NCBI RefSeq assembly: GCF_001715295.1
Contig: NZ_MDKB01000001.1
Location: 5,345 to 69,344 of the forward strand
DNA from: Streptomyces griseus
GTDB taxonomy: Bacteria; Actinomycetota; Actinomycetes; Streptomycetales; Streptomycetaceae
Direction: 5' to 3'
Length of the DNA stretch: 64,000 nucleotides
Every line of letters starts with the position of its first letter. The stretch's first letter is position 1. A program made the translations under genes and the position numbers. Under the pieces are notes generated by a model. The model did no database searches. It was not told the origin of the DNA and worked only from the letters and a program-made list of their open reading frames with translations. This document shows positions 49,433 through 58,133 of the stretch, one piece after another.

Positions 49433-51649
49433 ATGAGCGCAGAGGCCACCGATCCAGGTGCTCCCAGTCGCAAGCGCAGTCGCCCGCGGATCGACCTGCG
49501 CCGGCTGGGGCGTGTGGCCCTGCTCGGCCCGGTCTCCCGCGACCGGTTGCCCGCCGCCATCGGGCATGTGGCGGAGGTTCACCGGGCGCACCATCCGGAT
49601 GCCGACCTGTCCCTCCTGCACCGCGCCTACGTCCTCGCGGAGTCCTCCCACCGCGGGCAGACGCGCAAGAGCGGCGAGCCGTACATCACGCACCCGCTGG
49701 CCGTGACCCTGATCCTGGCCGAACTAGGCGCCGAGACGACGACGCTGACGGCCTCACTCCTCCACGACACGGTCGAGGACACCGAGGTGACGCTCGATCA
49801 GGTCAAGGCGGAGTTCGGCGCGGAGGTCTGTTACCTCGTCGACGGCGTCACCAAGCTGGAGAAGGTCGACTACGGTGCGGCGGCCGAACCCGAGACCTTC
49901 CGCAAGATGCTCGTCGCCACCGGCAACGACGTGCGGGTCATGTCGATCAAGCTGGCCGACCGGCTGCACAACATGCGCACCCTCGGTGTCATGCGCCCGG
50001 AGAAGCAGGCCAGGATCGCCAAGGTCACCCGCGACGTCCTCATCCCGCTCGCCGAACGCCTCGGTGTGCAGGCCCTCAAGACCGAGCTGGAGGACCTGGT
50101 CTTCGCGATCCTCCACCCCGGGGAGTACGAGCGGACCCGGGCCCTGATCGCCGAGGCGGCCCGCACCCACGACCCGCTCGCCGAGATCGCCGACAGCGTC
50201 AGGACGACACTGCGCGAGGCCGGGATCAGTGCCGAAGTGCTCATCAGGCCACGCCACTTCGTCTCCCTCCACCGGGTCAGGACGAAACGCGGCGAACTGC
50301 GCGGCACCGACTTCGGGCGGCTGCTCGTCCTGGTCTCCGAGGACGCCGACTGCTACGCGGTCCTCGGAGAGCTGCACACCTGTTTCACCCCGGTCATCTC
50401 CGAGTTCAAGGACTTCGTGGCAGCGCCGAAGTTCAACCTCTACCAGTCGCTGCACACCGCCGTCGTCGGCCCGCAGGGCGCGGTCGCCGAAGTGCTCATC
50501 CGCACGCACCGCATGCACAAGGTCGCGGAGGCGGGCGTCGTGGCCCTCGGTAATCCCTACGCACAGGACGGCGCCACCGCCGCGTACCGGACCGAGCCCG
50601 CCGACGGGGAGCGCGCCGACCCGACCAGGCCCGGCTGGCTCTCGCGTCTGCTCGACTGGCAGGAGTCCGCCACCGACCCCGACACCTTCTGGACCACGCT
50701 GCGCGCCGATCTCGCGCAGGACCGGGAGATCACCGTCTTCCGCACCGACGGCGGCACACTCGGTCTGCCGGCGGGCGCGAGCTGCGTCGACGCCGCGTAC
50801 GCGCAGTACGGCGACGAGGCGCACGGCTGCATCGGAGCCCGCGTCAACGGCCGCCTGGCCACGCTCAGTACGGTCCTGAGGGACGGTGACACCGTGCAGC
50901 TCCTGCTCGCGCAGGACGCTTCCTCCGGGCCCTCCCCGGAGTGGCTGGACCACGCCCGTACGCCTGCCGCGCGCATCGCGATCACGGGCTGGCTGGAGAC
51001 CCACCGGGACGACACCCCGGAACGCCGGAGGGGCCGGGCCACCGCCCCGGGGCCGCTGAGCGGGCCCGGGGACCACCGGCCGGACGACCTCGAGGCAGCC
51101 CGGGCGCAGCAGAGCGCGGACCGCGCGTCCGGTGCCGGGGACGGCGGCCAGAACGGCCGGGGCAAGCCGGGCGGCCGGGCCGTGACGGTGTCCGTCGACG
51201 CCCCTGGATCGCAGGTCCGGCTCGCCGGCTGCTGCACGCCCGTCCCGCCCGACGACATCATCGGATGCACGGTGCGCGGCGGGGCCGTGACCGTGCACCG
51301 CCGGGAGTGCCCGGCCGTCGCGCGCATGCGGGCGACCGGCCGGGCGGCCGTCGGGGCACGCTGGAACGACACCGGCGACCGCGGCGGGACGGCGGACTAC
51401 CGCGTCACCCTCGTCGCCGAGTCGTTCGGACGCCCCCGGCTGCTGGCCGACCTCACCGAGGCCATCGCCGCGGCGGACGCGGCCATCGTCGCCGCGACGG
51501 TCGAGCCGCCCAGCGAACAGCGCGTCCGGCACACCTACACCCTGCAGCTCCCGGACGCCGCCGGGCTGCCGGGACTCATGCGGGCCATGCGCGACGTACC
51601 GGGGGTGTACGACGTGAGCCGCGCCCAGCAGCCCGCCGCCGCGGGCTGA
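49433..51649 (+). CDS. rshA: RshA, RelA/SpoT-homologue (p)ppGpp hydrolase/synthetase
   Basis: The 738-aa protein has an HD hydrolase domain with intact metal motifs (His112-Asp113 in LLHDTVED, then KLADRLHNM), a RelA/SpoT synthetase domain (about 240-370), TGS (about 435-500) and C-terminal zinc-finger/ACT regions (CCTPVPPDDIIG near 600). The synthetase keeps FKDF...NLYQSLHT, but its G-loop reads RPRHFVSLHR and the usual DXXGXR site reads TDFGRLL, so synthesis may be weak. S. coelicolor has a similar second homologue, RshA, besides RelA. ATG at 49433 follows GGAGGTG. Confidence 0.88.
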   Translation: MSAEATDPGAPSRKRSRPRIDLRRLGRVALLGPVSRDRLPAAIGHVAEVHRAHHPDADLSLLHRAYVLAESSHRGQTRKSGEPYITHPLAVTLILAELGAETTTLTASLLHDTVEDTEVTLDQVKAEFGAEVCYLVDGVTKLEKVDYGAAAEPETFRKMLVATGNDVRVMSIKLADRLHNMRTLGVMRPEKQARIAKVTRDVLIPLAERLGVQALKTELEDLVFAILHPGEYERTRALIAEAARTHDPLAEIADSVRTTLREAGISAEVLIRPRHFVSLHRVRTKRGELRGTDFGRLLVLVSEDADCYAVLGELHTCFTPVISEFKDFVAAPKFNLYQSLHTAVVGPQGAVAEVLIRTHRMHKVAEAGVVALGNPYAQDGATAAYRTEPADGERADPTRPGWLSRLLDWQESATDPDTFWTTLRADLAQDREITVFRTDGGTLGLPAGASCVDAAYAQYGDEAHGCIGARVNGRLATLSTVLRDGDTVQLLLAQDASSGPSPEWLDHARTPAARIAITGWLETHRDDTPERRRGRATAPGPLSGPGDHRPDDLEAARAQQSADRASGAGDGGQNGRGKPGGRAVTVSVDAPGSQVRLAGCCTPVPPDDIIGCTVRGGAVTVHRRECPAVARMRATGRAAVGARWNDTGDRGGTADYRVTLVAESFGRPRLLADLTEAIAAADAAIVAATVEPPSEQRVRHTYTLQLPDAAGLPGLMRAMRDVPGVYDVSRAQQPAAAG

Positions 51650-51730
51650 CCGCCGCTCCACGCGCCCCCGTTCGGGTGGTGCGGCGCGCGCCGCTCCCGC
51701 GCGGCCGGATTCCGCTGGTAGCCGTAGTCC

Positions 51731-53224
51731 ATGCCGCTCACCTTCCGTCGCCTGCGCACCGTTCTGCTGGCCACCGCGTCGGCCACCCTCGTCGCCGCCA
51801 CCGTGCCCGCACCCGGACCGCTGGGCATCGGCGACCGCCTCTTCCCCCAGCTCGGCAACCCCGGGTACGACGTCCTCTCGTACGACATCTCGCTCACGTA
51901 CCACGGCCGCAACACCGAACCCCTGGACGCCGTGACCAGGATCGACGCGCGGACCACCGCACGGCTGGAGCACGTCAACCTGGACTTCGCCCGGGGCACC
52001 GTCCGCTCCGTGCAGGTCAACGGGCTCGGCTCCCGGTTCTCCACCGAGGACGAGGACCTGATCGTCCGGCTCCCCGCCCGGCTCCCCGCCGGGGTGCCCC
52101 TGCGGATCACCGTCCGGCACACCAGCGACCCCTCCGGGGACACCGGCACCGGCGGCTGGGTCCCGACCGCGGACGGCCTGGCCATGGCCAACCAGGCCGA
52201 CGCCGCGCACCGGGTCTTCCCGGGTAACGACCACCCTTCCGACAAGGCCTACTTCACCTTCCACGTCACCGCGCCCGAGAAGTACACCGTCGTGGCGGGC
52301 GGCCTGCCCGCCGGGAAGCGCCGCCACGCGGCCACGACCACCTGGACGTACCGCACCGGGCACCCCATGGCCACCGAACTGGCCCAGGTGTCCATCGGCC
52401 GGTCCGCCGTCCTGCGGCGGACCGGGCCGCGCGGGCTGCCGGTACGGGACGTGGTGCCCGCGGCCGACCGGGAGAAGCTGGAGCCCTGGCTGCGCAGGAC
52501 CCCGCGGCAGCTGGCCTGGATGGAGGAGCAGGTCGGCCCCTACCCGTTCGAGACGTACGGGCTGCTGGTCGCGGACACGGACACCGGCTTCGAGCTGGAG
52601 ACCCAGACCCTGTCGCTCTTCGAACGCTCCCTCTTCACCGACGCGGGCTACCCCGCCTGGTACATCGAATCGATCATGGTGCACGAACTCGCTCACCAGT
52701 GGTTCGGCAACAGCGTCTCGCCGCGGACCTGGTCCGACCTCTGGCTCAACGAGGGGCACGCCACCTGGTACGAGGCCCGGTACGCGCAGGAGCACGCGCA
52801 GAAGCCGCTGGAGCGGCGGATGCGCGAGGCGTACAGCCGCTCCGACGCCTGGCGTGCGGCCGGCGGCCCGCCCGCGCACCCCGACGCACCGTCCCCCGAC
52901 CACAAGATCAGCCTCTTCAGGCCGGTGGTGTACGACGGCAGCGCCCTCGTCCTGTACGCCCTGCGCCAGGAGATCGGGGAAGCGGCCTTCGACCGCCTGG
53001 AGCGCACCTGGGTGCGCAGGCACCGCGACGGGACGGCCGGCACCGCGCAGTTCACCGCGCTCGCCTCCCGCATCGCCGGGCGCGATCTGACGGCCTTCTT
53101 CGACGGCTGGCTGTACGCGGAGAGGACGCCGCCGATGCCGGGGCACCCGGACTGGCGCAGCGCGGCGCCGCGGAACGCCGCGCCCACCCCGCAGGGGCCC
53201 GGGCACGCACCGAAACCCGCGTGA
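51731..53224 (+). CDS. Secreted M1-family zinc metallopeptidase
   Basis: The 497-aa aminopeptidase-like enzyme has an N-terminal secretion signal (about 1-30, RR then a hydrophobic core). The zinc motif HELAHQ starts at about residue 318 and its Glu ligand is in NEGHATW 19 residues on, as in M1 peptidases. The usual exopeptidase GXMEN motif is replaced by a region reading FELETQTLS. The C-terminus is Pro/Ala-rich. No typical ribosome binding site precedes ATG 51731. It stands alone between rshA and hflX. Confidence 0.85.
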   Translation: MPLTFRRLRTVLLATASATLVAATVPAPGPLGIGDRLFPQLGNPGYDVLSYDISLTYHGRNTEPLDAVTRIDARTTARLEHVNLDFARGTVRSVQVNGLGSRFSTEDEDLIVRLPARLPAGVPLRITVRHTSDPSGDTGTGGWVPTADGLAMANQADAAHRVFPGNDHPSDKAYFTFHVTAPEKYTVVAGGLPAGKRRHAATTTWTYRTGHPMATELAQVSIGRSAVLRRTGPRGLPVRDVVPAADREKLEPWLRRTPRQLAWMEEQVGPYPFETYGLLVADTDTGFELETQTLSLFERSLFTDAGYPAWYIESIMVHELAHQWFGNSVSPRTWSDLWLNEGHATWYEARYAQEHAQKPLERRMREAYSRSDAWRAAGGPPAHPDAPSPDHKISLFRPVVYDGSALVLYALRQEIGEAAFDRLERTWVRRHRDGTAGTAQFTALASRIAGRDLTAFFDGWLYAERTPPMPGHPDWRSAAPRNAAPTPQGPGHAPKPA

Positions 53225-53357
53225 CGAGCCCGGCGGGCACGTGTCACTATCGACGCGTCGGCACGGCGGCCGCCCGGTGGACCCCGCCCAGGGGAATCTT
53301 CCGGTGGGGTGACGCGTTGTGACTGGCGTAACGGACTTCCACCGACGTAAGGATCCA

Positions 53358-54878
53358 ATGACCTCCTCTTCTTCCCTTCCCCAGGACGCGCGCGACGCGC
53401 GGAGCGCCACGGAAAACGACTCCGAGAGCCTCACCGAGGGCCTGCGGGCCGACGCCCTGATGGAAGAGGACGTCGCCTGGAGCCACGCGATCGACGGGGA
53501 GCGCGACGGCGACCAGTTCGACCGTTCCGACCGTGCGGCACTGCGCCGCGTGGCGGGTCTCTCCACGGAGCTCGAGGACGTCACCGAGGTCGAGTACCGC
53601 CAGCTGCGCCTGGAGCGCGTGGTGCTGGTCGGTGTCTGGACCTCGGGGACGGTGCACGACGCGGAGATCTCCCTCGCGGAGCTGGCGGCGCTGGCCGAGA
53701 CGGCGGGCGCCCTGGTGCTCGACGCCGTGTTCCAGCGGCGCGACAAGCCGGACCCCGCCACCTACATCGGTTCGGGCAAGGCGCTGGAGCTGCGGGACAT
53801 CGTCCTGGAGACCGGCGCGGACACCGTCATCTGCGACGGTGAACTGAGCCCCGGCCAGCTGATCCACCTGGAGGACGTCGTCAAGGTCAAGGTGGTCGAC
53901 AGGACCGCCCTGATCCTCGACATCTTCGCCCAGCACGCCAAGTCCCGCGAGGGCAAGGCCCAGGTGTCGCTGGCACAGATGCAGTACATGCTGCCGCGGC
54001 TGCGCGGCTGGGGTCAGTCGCTCTCCCGGCAGATGGGCGGCGGCGGATCCAGCGGCGGGGGCGGCATGGCCACGCGTGGACCCGGTGAGACCAAGATCGA
54101 GACGGACCGGCGCCGGATCCGCGAGAAGATGGCGAAGATGCGCCGGGAGATCGCGGAGATGAAGACGGGCCGCGAGATCAAGCGCCAGGAGCGCAAGCGC
54201 AACAAGGTGCCCTCGGTGGCGATCGCCGGATACACCAACGCGGGGAAGTCGTCGCTGCTCAACCGGCTCACCGGTGCGGGCGTGCTGGTGGAGAACGCGC
54301 TGTTCGCCACCCTCGACCCGACCGTGCGCCGGGCGGAGACGCCCAGCGGACGGCTCTACACCCTGGCCGACACCGTCGGGTTCGTGCGGCACCTGCCGCA
54401 CCACCTGGTCGAGGCGTTCCGCTCCACCATGGAGGAGGTCGGGGAGTCCGACCTGATCCTGCACGTGGTCGACGGCTCGCACCCGGCCCCCGAGGAGCAG
54501 CTCGCCGCCGTGCGGGAGGTGATCCGGGAGGTCGGCGCGGTCGACGTGCCGGAGATCGTCGTGATCAACAAGGCGGACGCGGCGGACCCGCTGGTGCTCC
54601 AGCGCCTGATGCGCGCCGAGCGGTACGCGATCGCGGTATCGGCGCGGACCGGTGCCGGCATCGACGAGCTGCTCGCGCTCATCGACGCCGAGCTGCCGCG
54701 GCCGTCCGTCGAGATCGAGGCGCTCGTGCCCTACACGCAGGGCGGGCTCGTCTCCCGCGTGCACGCCGAGGGCGAGGTCATCTCCGAGGAGCACCTTCCG
54801 GAGGGCACCCTGCTCAAGGCGCGGGTGCACGAGGAGCTCGGCGCGGAACTGGCGGCGTTCGTCCCCGTGGCCCACTGA
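53358..54878 (+). CDS. hflX: GTPase HflX
   Basis: The 506-aa ribosome-associated GTPase can split stalled or hibernating ribosomes. An N-terminal HflX domain (about 90-260) includes a Gly/Ser-rich loop (MGGGGSSGGGG); the G domain has G1 GYTNAGKSS (about 290), G3 DTVGF and G4 NKAD. ATG at 53358 with AAGGA upstream is preferred over GTG at 53319. The acidic first 60 residues are poorly conserved. A strong terminator follows. Confidence 0.92.
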   Translation: MTSSSSLPQDARDARSATENDSESLTEGLRADALMEEDVAWSHAIDGERDGDQFDRSDRAALRRVAGLSTELEDVTEVEYRQLRLERVVLVGVWTSGTVHDAEISLAELAALAETAGALVLDAVFQRRDKPDPATYIGSGKALELRDIVLETGADTVICDGELSPGQLIHLEDVVKVKVVDRTALILDIFAQHAKSREGKAQVSLAQMQYMLPRLRGWGQSLSRQMGGGGSSGGGGMATRGPGETKIETDRRRIREKMAKMRREIAEMKTGREIKRQERKRNKVPSVAIAGYTNAGKSSLLNRLTGAGVLVENALFATLDPTVRRAETPSGRLYTLADTVGFVRHLPHHLVEAFRSTMEEVGESDLILHVVDGSHPAPEEQLAAVREVIREVGAVDVPEIVVINKADAADPLVLQRLMRAERYAIAVSARTGAGIDELLALIDAELPRPSVEIEALVPYTQGGLVSRVHAEGEVISEEHLPEGTLLKARVHEELGAELAAFVPVAH

Positions 54879-54930
54879 CGCACGGCCGTCCGCTCCCCGG
54901 AACGGGCGGCGGCGCCACACCGCACGAAAA

Positions 54931-54972
54931 CCGCCGGCCCGGCCCCCTCGGCGAGGGGACCGGGCCGGCGGT
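54931..54972 (+). terminator. Terminator after hflX
   Basis: A long GC stem (CCGCCGGCCCGG, 54931-54942, with CCGGGCCGGCGG ending 54972, plus inner CCCCTC/GAGGGG) closes on a tight loop. Confidence 0.82.
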
Positions 54973-54986
54973 GCGTCGTCCTGCTG

Positions 54987-55151
54987 GGCCGTGTTCCGAA
55001 CGTCCCGTCCGCCCGGCGACGCCTGGCACTCAGACTCGCCGCGTTGTCGGGGTCGTCCCGATATATCCACTGTCGGGACGACCCTCCGCAGTGCGATCGC
55101 ACGCACCGGACCTGCCCTTCGGGCAGACGACGCTCCTTTCGCGACAGGGCC
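54987..55151. repeat. 165-bp palindromic element, diverged copy 2
   Basis: The ends GGCCGTGTTCCGAA (54987-55000) and TTCGCGACAGGGCC (55138-55151) match as inverted repeats at 11 of 14 positions. GCGTTGTCGG is at +54 and CGCACGCACCGGACC at +111, the same phrases and offsets as in the element at 42639-42800. The centre is a perfect 12-bp dyad (55050-55061 with 55073-55084) with an 11-nt AT-rich loop. Between the phrases the two copies differ. Non-coding, between hflX and the convergent protease gene. Confidence 0.75.
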
Positions 55152-55164
55152 TGCGGGGCAGCCC

Positions 55165-56385
55165 TCAGCGGCCCGCGTACTTCTTGCTGACGGCCCGGTA
55201 GACGCCCTCGGCCTCCTTGCCGAGACGGGGCCCGGCCAGCCAGCCGGCGGTCACCGGCCCGATGGAGGTGTTCGAGACCAGGGCCGGCTTGCCGTCCTGG
55301 CCGTTCGCCACCCAGCCACCGCCCGAGGAGCCGCCGGTCATCGTGCACCCGATGCGGTACATCGTCGGCTGGTCCTGGAAGACGGAGAGCCGGCCCGGCT
55401 CGTCCGCGCACCGGAACGCCTTCTGCCCGTCGAACGGCGGCGCCGCCGGGTAGCCGGTGGCCGTCATGGTGTCGATCTCGGGGACCGCCGGGGCGTTGAA
55501 GTCGACGGGGAGCGCCGAACCGACCGTCTCCTCCAGGGACTTGCCCGTCGACCCCTTCTCCGGTGTCACCTGCAGGACCGCGAAGTCGTACGGCGCGCCC
55601 TGGCCGCCGGTCCTCGCGCCCTGGGCGATCCACTGCTCGGAGGTCTGCGCCCACTGGCCCCACCACACGCCGTAGGGAGCGATTTTCTCCTTGGGTGCGT
55701 TCTCCAGCTCGGCCACCGACAGGCCGCTGTCGTTGTACGAGGGGACGAAGGCGATGTTGCGGTACCAGCCGCCCTTCTTACCGGCGTGCACGCAGTGGCC
55801 CGCGGTCCACACCATGTTGGACCTGCCGGGGTGGGCCGGGTCCTTCACCACGGTCGCCGAGCAGACCATCGATCCCTCGGGTCCGTCGAAGAAGAGCTTG
55901 CCGGACTCCGCGGCGCCGGCGTGGTACGGCGTCGAGAGGGCGGCGGCCTCGACGGGGGCCGGGGTCGGGTCCGTCACGCCCTCGTCGCCGGATATGTCGT
56001 TGTCGACGGGGTTCTCCGGGGGCTTGTCCGCGTCCCGCATCCGTTCCGGGTCCCACAGGTCCTCGATGATCGGGTTGACGTAGTCCTTGGCCTCACGCAG
56101 CCACTTGTCCCTGTCCCAGTTCTTCCACTCGCCGTTCCGCCACGTGTCGAGGTCAATCCCGTGCTCCTTGAGCCGGTCCTTCAGATCGTCCGGGATGGTG
56201 ACCTTGCCGTCGGAGGCCTGGCCGGGCGAGCCGGCCGGCTTGCCGCTCGCCGCGTCCTCCTCGGGACCGCAGGCGGTGACGGTGAGCGCGAGGACGGCGG
56301 TGAGGGCGGCTGCCGCGAACACGGGGGAGGTGCGGCGGGCGCTCCTCCCGCGGCGTGCGGTGTCGATCGGGCGCATGGGTCGCAT
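55165..56385 (-). CDS. Secreted trypsin-like serine protease lipoprotein
   Basis: The 406-aa protein has an Arg-rich N-terminus, a hydrophobic core and a lipobox ending TVTAC (Cys about 37), so it is anchored outside the membrane. The S1 chymotrypsin-like fold is shown by the His motif TAGHC (about 210), an Asp in PYDFAVLQV and the nucleophile motif GGSSGGGW (about 345). ATG at 56385 follows GGGGGATC. No target can be inferred. Residues 60-150 form a separate N-terminal region. Confidence 0.83.
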   Translation of the reverse strand: MRPMRPIDTARRGRSARRTSPVFAAAALTAVLALTVTACGPEEDAASGKPAGSPGQASDGKVTIPDDLKDRLKEHGIDLDTWRNGEWKNWDRDKWLREAKDYVNPIIEDLWDPERMRDADKPPENPVDNDISGDEGVTDPTPAPVEAAALSTPYHAGAAESGKLFFDGPEGSMVCSATVVKDPAHPGRSNMVWTAGHCVHAGKKGGWYRNIAFVPSYNDSGLSVAELENAPKEKIAPYGVWWGQWAQTSEQWIAQGARTGGQGAPYDFAVLQVTPEKGSTGKSLEETVGSALPVDFNAPAVPEIDTMTATGYPAAPPFDGQKAFRCADEPGRLSVFQDQPTMYRIGCTMTGGSSGGGWVANGQDGKPALVSNTSIGPVTAGWLAGPRLGKEAEGVYRAVSKKYAGR

Positions 56386-56716
56386 CTGGTGATCCCCCTG
56401 GGACTTCGTCACTGACTTCTCTGCCGCACCGCGGACGGCCGCCGGGCGCGGCACCGGCTCGACGCCACGGCGTCCACGGACGGGCCACGGTGGCCCGTTC
56501 CGGGTGCGGCCCCCACTATGCCGGTGCCGATGGGGACGGCGTGCGGCAGGGCCATGGTTCCCGCCGCGCAAGGATCTTCCGCCGCACCCGTGATCCCCCG
56601 CGCCCGGCGTCGTTGGTACGTACGGGGAACACCCGGACAGCGTTCAGCCGCGCGGCCCGTCCCCGGGGCACCGTACGGACGTACGACGCCACTGTTACCG
56701 CAGGAGGACCGCAGCC
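56386..56716. promoter_or_regulatory. Divergent protease-siderophore intergenic region with an imperfect inverted repeat
   Basis: The 331-nt region separates the protease gene and the siderophore operon. Arms 56608-56625 and 56671-56688 pair at 15 of 18 positions across a 45-nt spacer, and each arm contains GTAC palindromes. No TTAGGTTAGGCT-type DmdR/IdeR iron box is visible. The second arm lies 15 nt before the aminotransferase Shine-Dalgarno sequence. Confidence 0.55.
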
Positions 56717-58105
56717 GTGGCCGTGACCGAACCAGCTCCGGCGCCGCAGGCCGCGTACGAGGGGATCCTGCGGCGCCAGGCGCTGCGCGAGTCGGCGGCC
56801 CGCACCTATGCGCGGTCGCTGCCGATCGTGCCGGTGCGGGCCAGGGGGATGACCGTCGAGGGGGCGGACGGGCGCCGCTATCTCGACTGCCTGTCCGGAG
56901 CGGGAACCCTGGCACTCGGTCACAACCACCCCGTGGTGCTCGAGGCGATCAGGAAGGTCATCGACTCCGGAGCGCCGCTGCACGTGCTCGATCTCGCCAC
57001 CCCCGTCAAGGACGCCTTCACCACCGAGCTGTTCGCCACTCTGCCCGGACGGCTCGCGGACGACGCCCGGATCCAGTTCTGCGGGCCGGCCGGGACCGAC
57101 GCCGTCGAAGCCGCGCTCACGCTGGTCCGCGCGGCCACCGGGCGCAGCGGACTCCTCGCCTTCACCGGCGCGTACCACGGGATGACCGCAGGGGCGCTGG
57201 CCGCCTCGGGCGCCGCCCCGGACGTCCGGGTGACCAGACTGCCCTTCCCGCAGGACTACCGCTGCCCCTTCGGGACAGGCGGGGAGCGCGGAGCCGGCAT
57301 CGCCGCGCGCTGGACCGAGCACCTGCTGGACGATCCCAAGGGCGGGGTGTCCGCTCCGGCCGGGATGATCGTGGAACCCGTCCAGGGGGAGGGCGGAGTG
57401 AACCCCGCCCCCGACGGGTGGCTGCGCCGGATGCGCGAGATCACCCGGGAGCGGTCCATCCCGCTGATCGCGGACGAGGTGCAGACCGGGGTCGGCAGGA
57501 CCGGTGCCTTCTGGGCGGTCGAGCACAGCGGGGTCGAGCCCGACGTCATGGTCCTCTCCAAAGCCATCGGCGGCTCGCTCCCCCTCGCGGTGATCGTCTA
57601 CCGCTCGGAGCTCGACGTCTGGCCGCCGGGAGCCCACGCGGGAACCTTCCGGGGCAACCAGCTCGCCATGGCCGCCGGACGCGCCACCCTCGCGTACGTA
57701 CGCGAGAACCGGCTGGCCGAGCGTGCCGCGACGCTCGGCGCGCGCATGCTCGCCGGTCTCCGGGCGCTGCGGGCGGACCACCCGCGCATCGGTGACGTCC
57801 GGGGACGCGGCCTGATGCTGGGCATCGAGCTCGTCGACCCCGAGGCCGCGCCCCCCACCGCCGTCGCCGGGAACGGATCCGCCCCGCCGCCCGACCCGGC
57901 CCTGGCCGCCGCCGTGCAGCAGGAATGCCTCCACCGCGGCCTCATCGTCGAGATCGGCGGACGCGACAGCGCCGTCGTCCGGCTGCTCCCACCCCTCACC
58001 CTCACCGACGAACAGGCCACGGCGGTCGTCGACCGTCTCGCCGACGCGCTGAGCGCCGCGGAACGCTCCGCGCGCCGCCGGGCCCCTTCGGGGCCGACCG
58101 CCTGA
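56717..58105 (+). CDS. Class III PLP aminotransferase (diaminobutyrate-2-oxoglutarate type) of the siderophore operon
   Basis: The 462-aa PLP enzyme resembles diaminobutyrate-2-oxoglutarate aminotransferases (EctB/RhbA/DAT type), which form L-2,4-diaminobutyrate from aspartate semialdehyde. The PLP Lys is in VLSKAIGGS (about 280), ADEVQTGVGRTG gives the PLP-binding Asp, and FCGPAGTDAVEAAL the phosphate site. GTG at 56717 follows GGAGGA by 8 nt. The start of the NIS synthetase gene is 28 nt downstream. I infer that it supplies the amine building block for the siderophore. Confidence 0.85.
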   Translation: MAVTEPAPAPQAAYEGILRRQALRESAARTYARSLPIVPVRARGMTVEGADGRRYLDCLSGAGTLALGHNHPVVLEAIRKVIDSGAPLHVLDLATPVKDAFTTELFATLPGRLADDARIQFCGPAGTDAVEAALTLVRAATGRSGLLAFTGAYHGMTAGALAASGAAPDVRVTRLPFPQDYRCPFGTGGERGAGIAARWTEHLLDDPKGGVSAPAGMIVEPVQGEGGVNPAPDGWLRRMREITRERSIPLIADEVQTGVGRTGAFWAVEHSGVEPDVMVLSKAIGGSLPLAVIVYRSELDVWPPGAHAGTFRGNQLAMAAGRATLAYVRENRLAERAATLGARMLAGLRALRADHPRIGDVRGRGLMLGIELVDPEAAPPTAVAGNGSAPPPDPALAAAVQQECLHRGLIVEIGGRDSAVVRLLPPLTLTDEQATAVVDRLADALSAAERSARRRAPSGPTA

Positions 58106-58133
58106 TCCCGGACCCCTCACAAGGAAGACCGCC

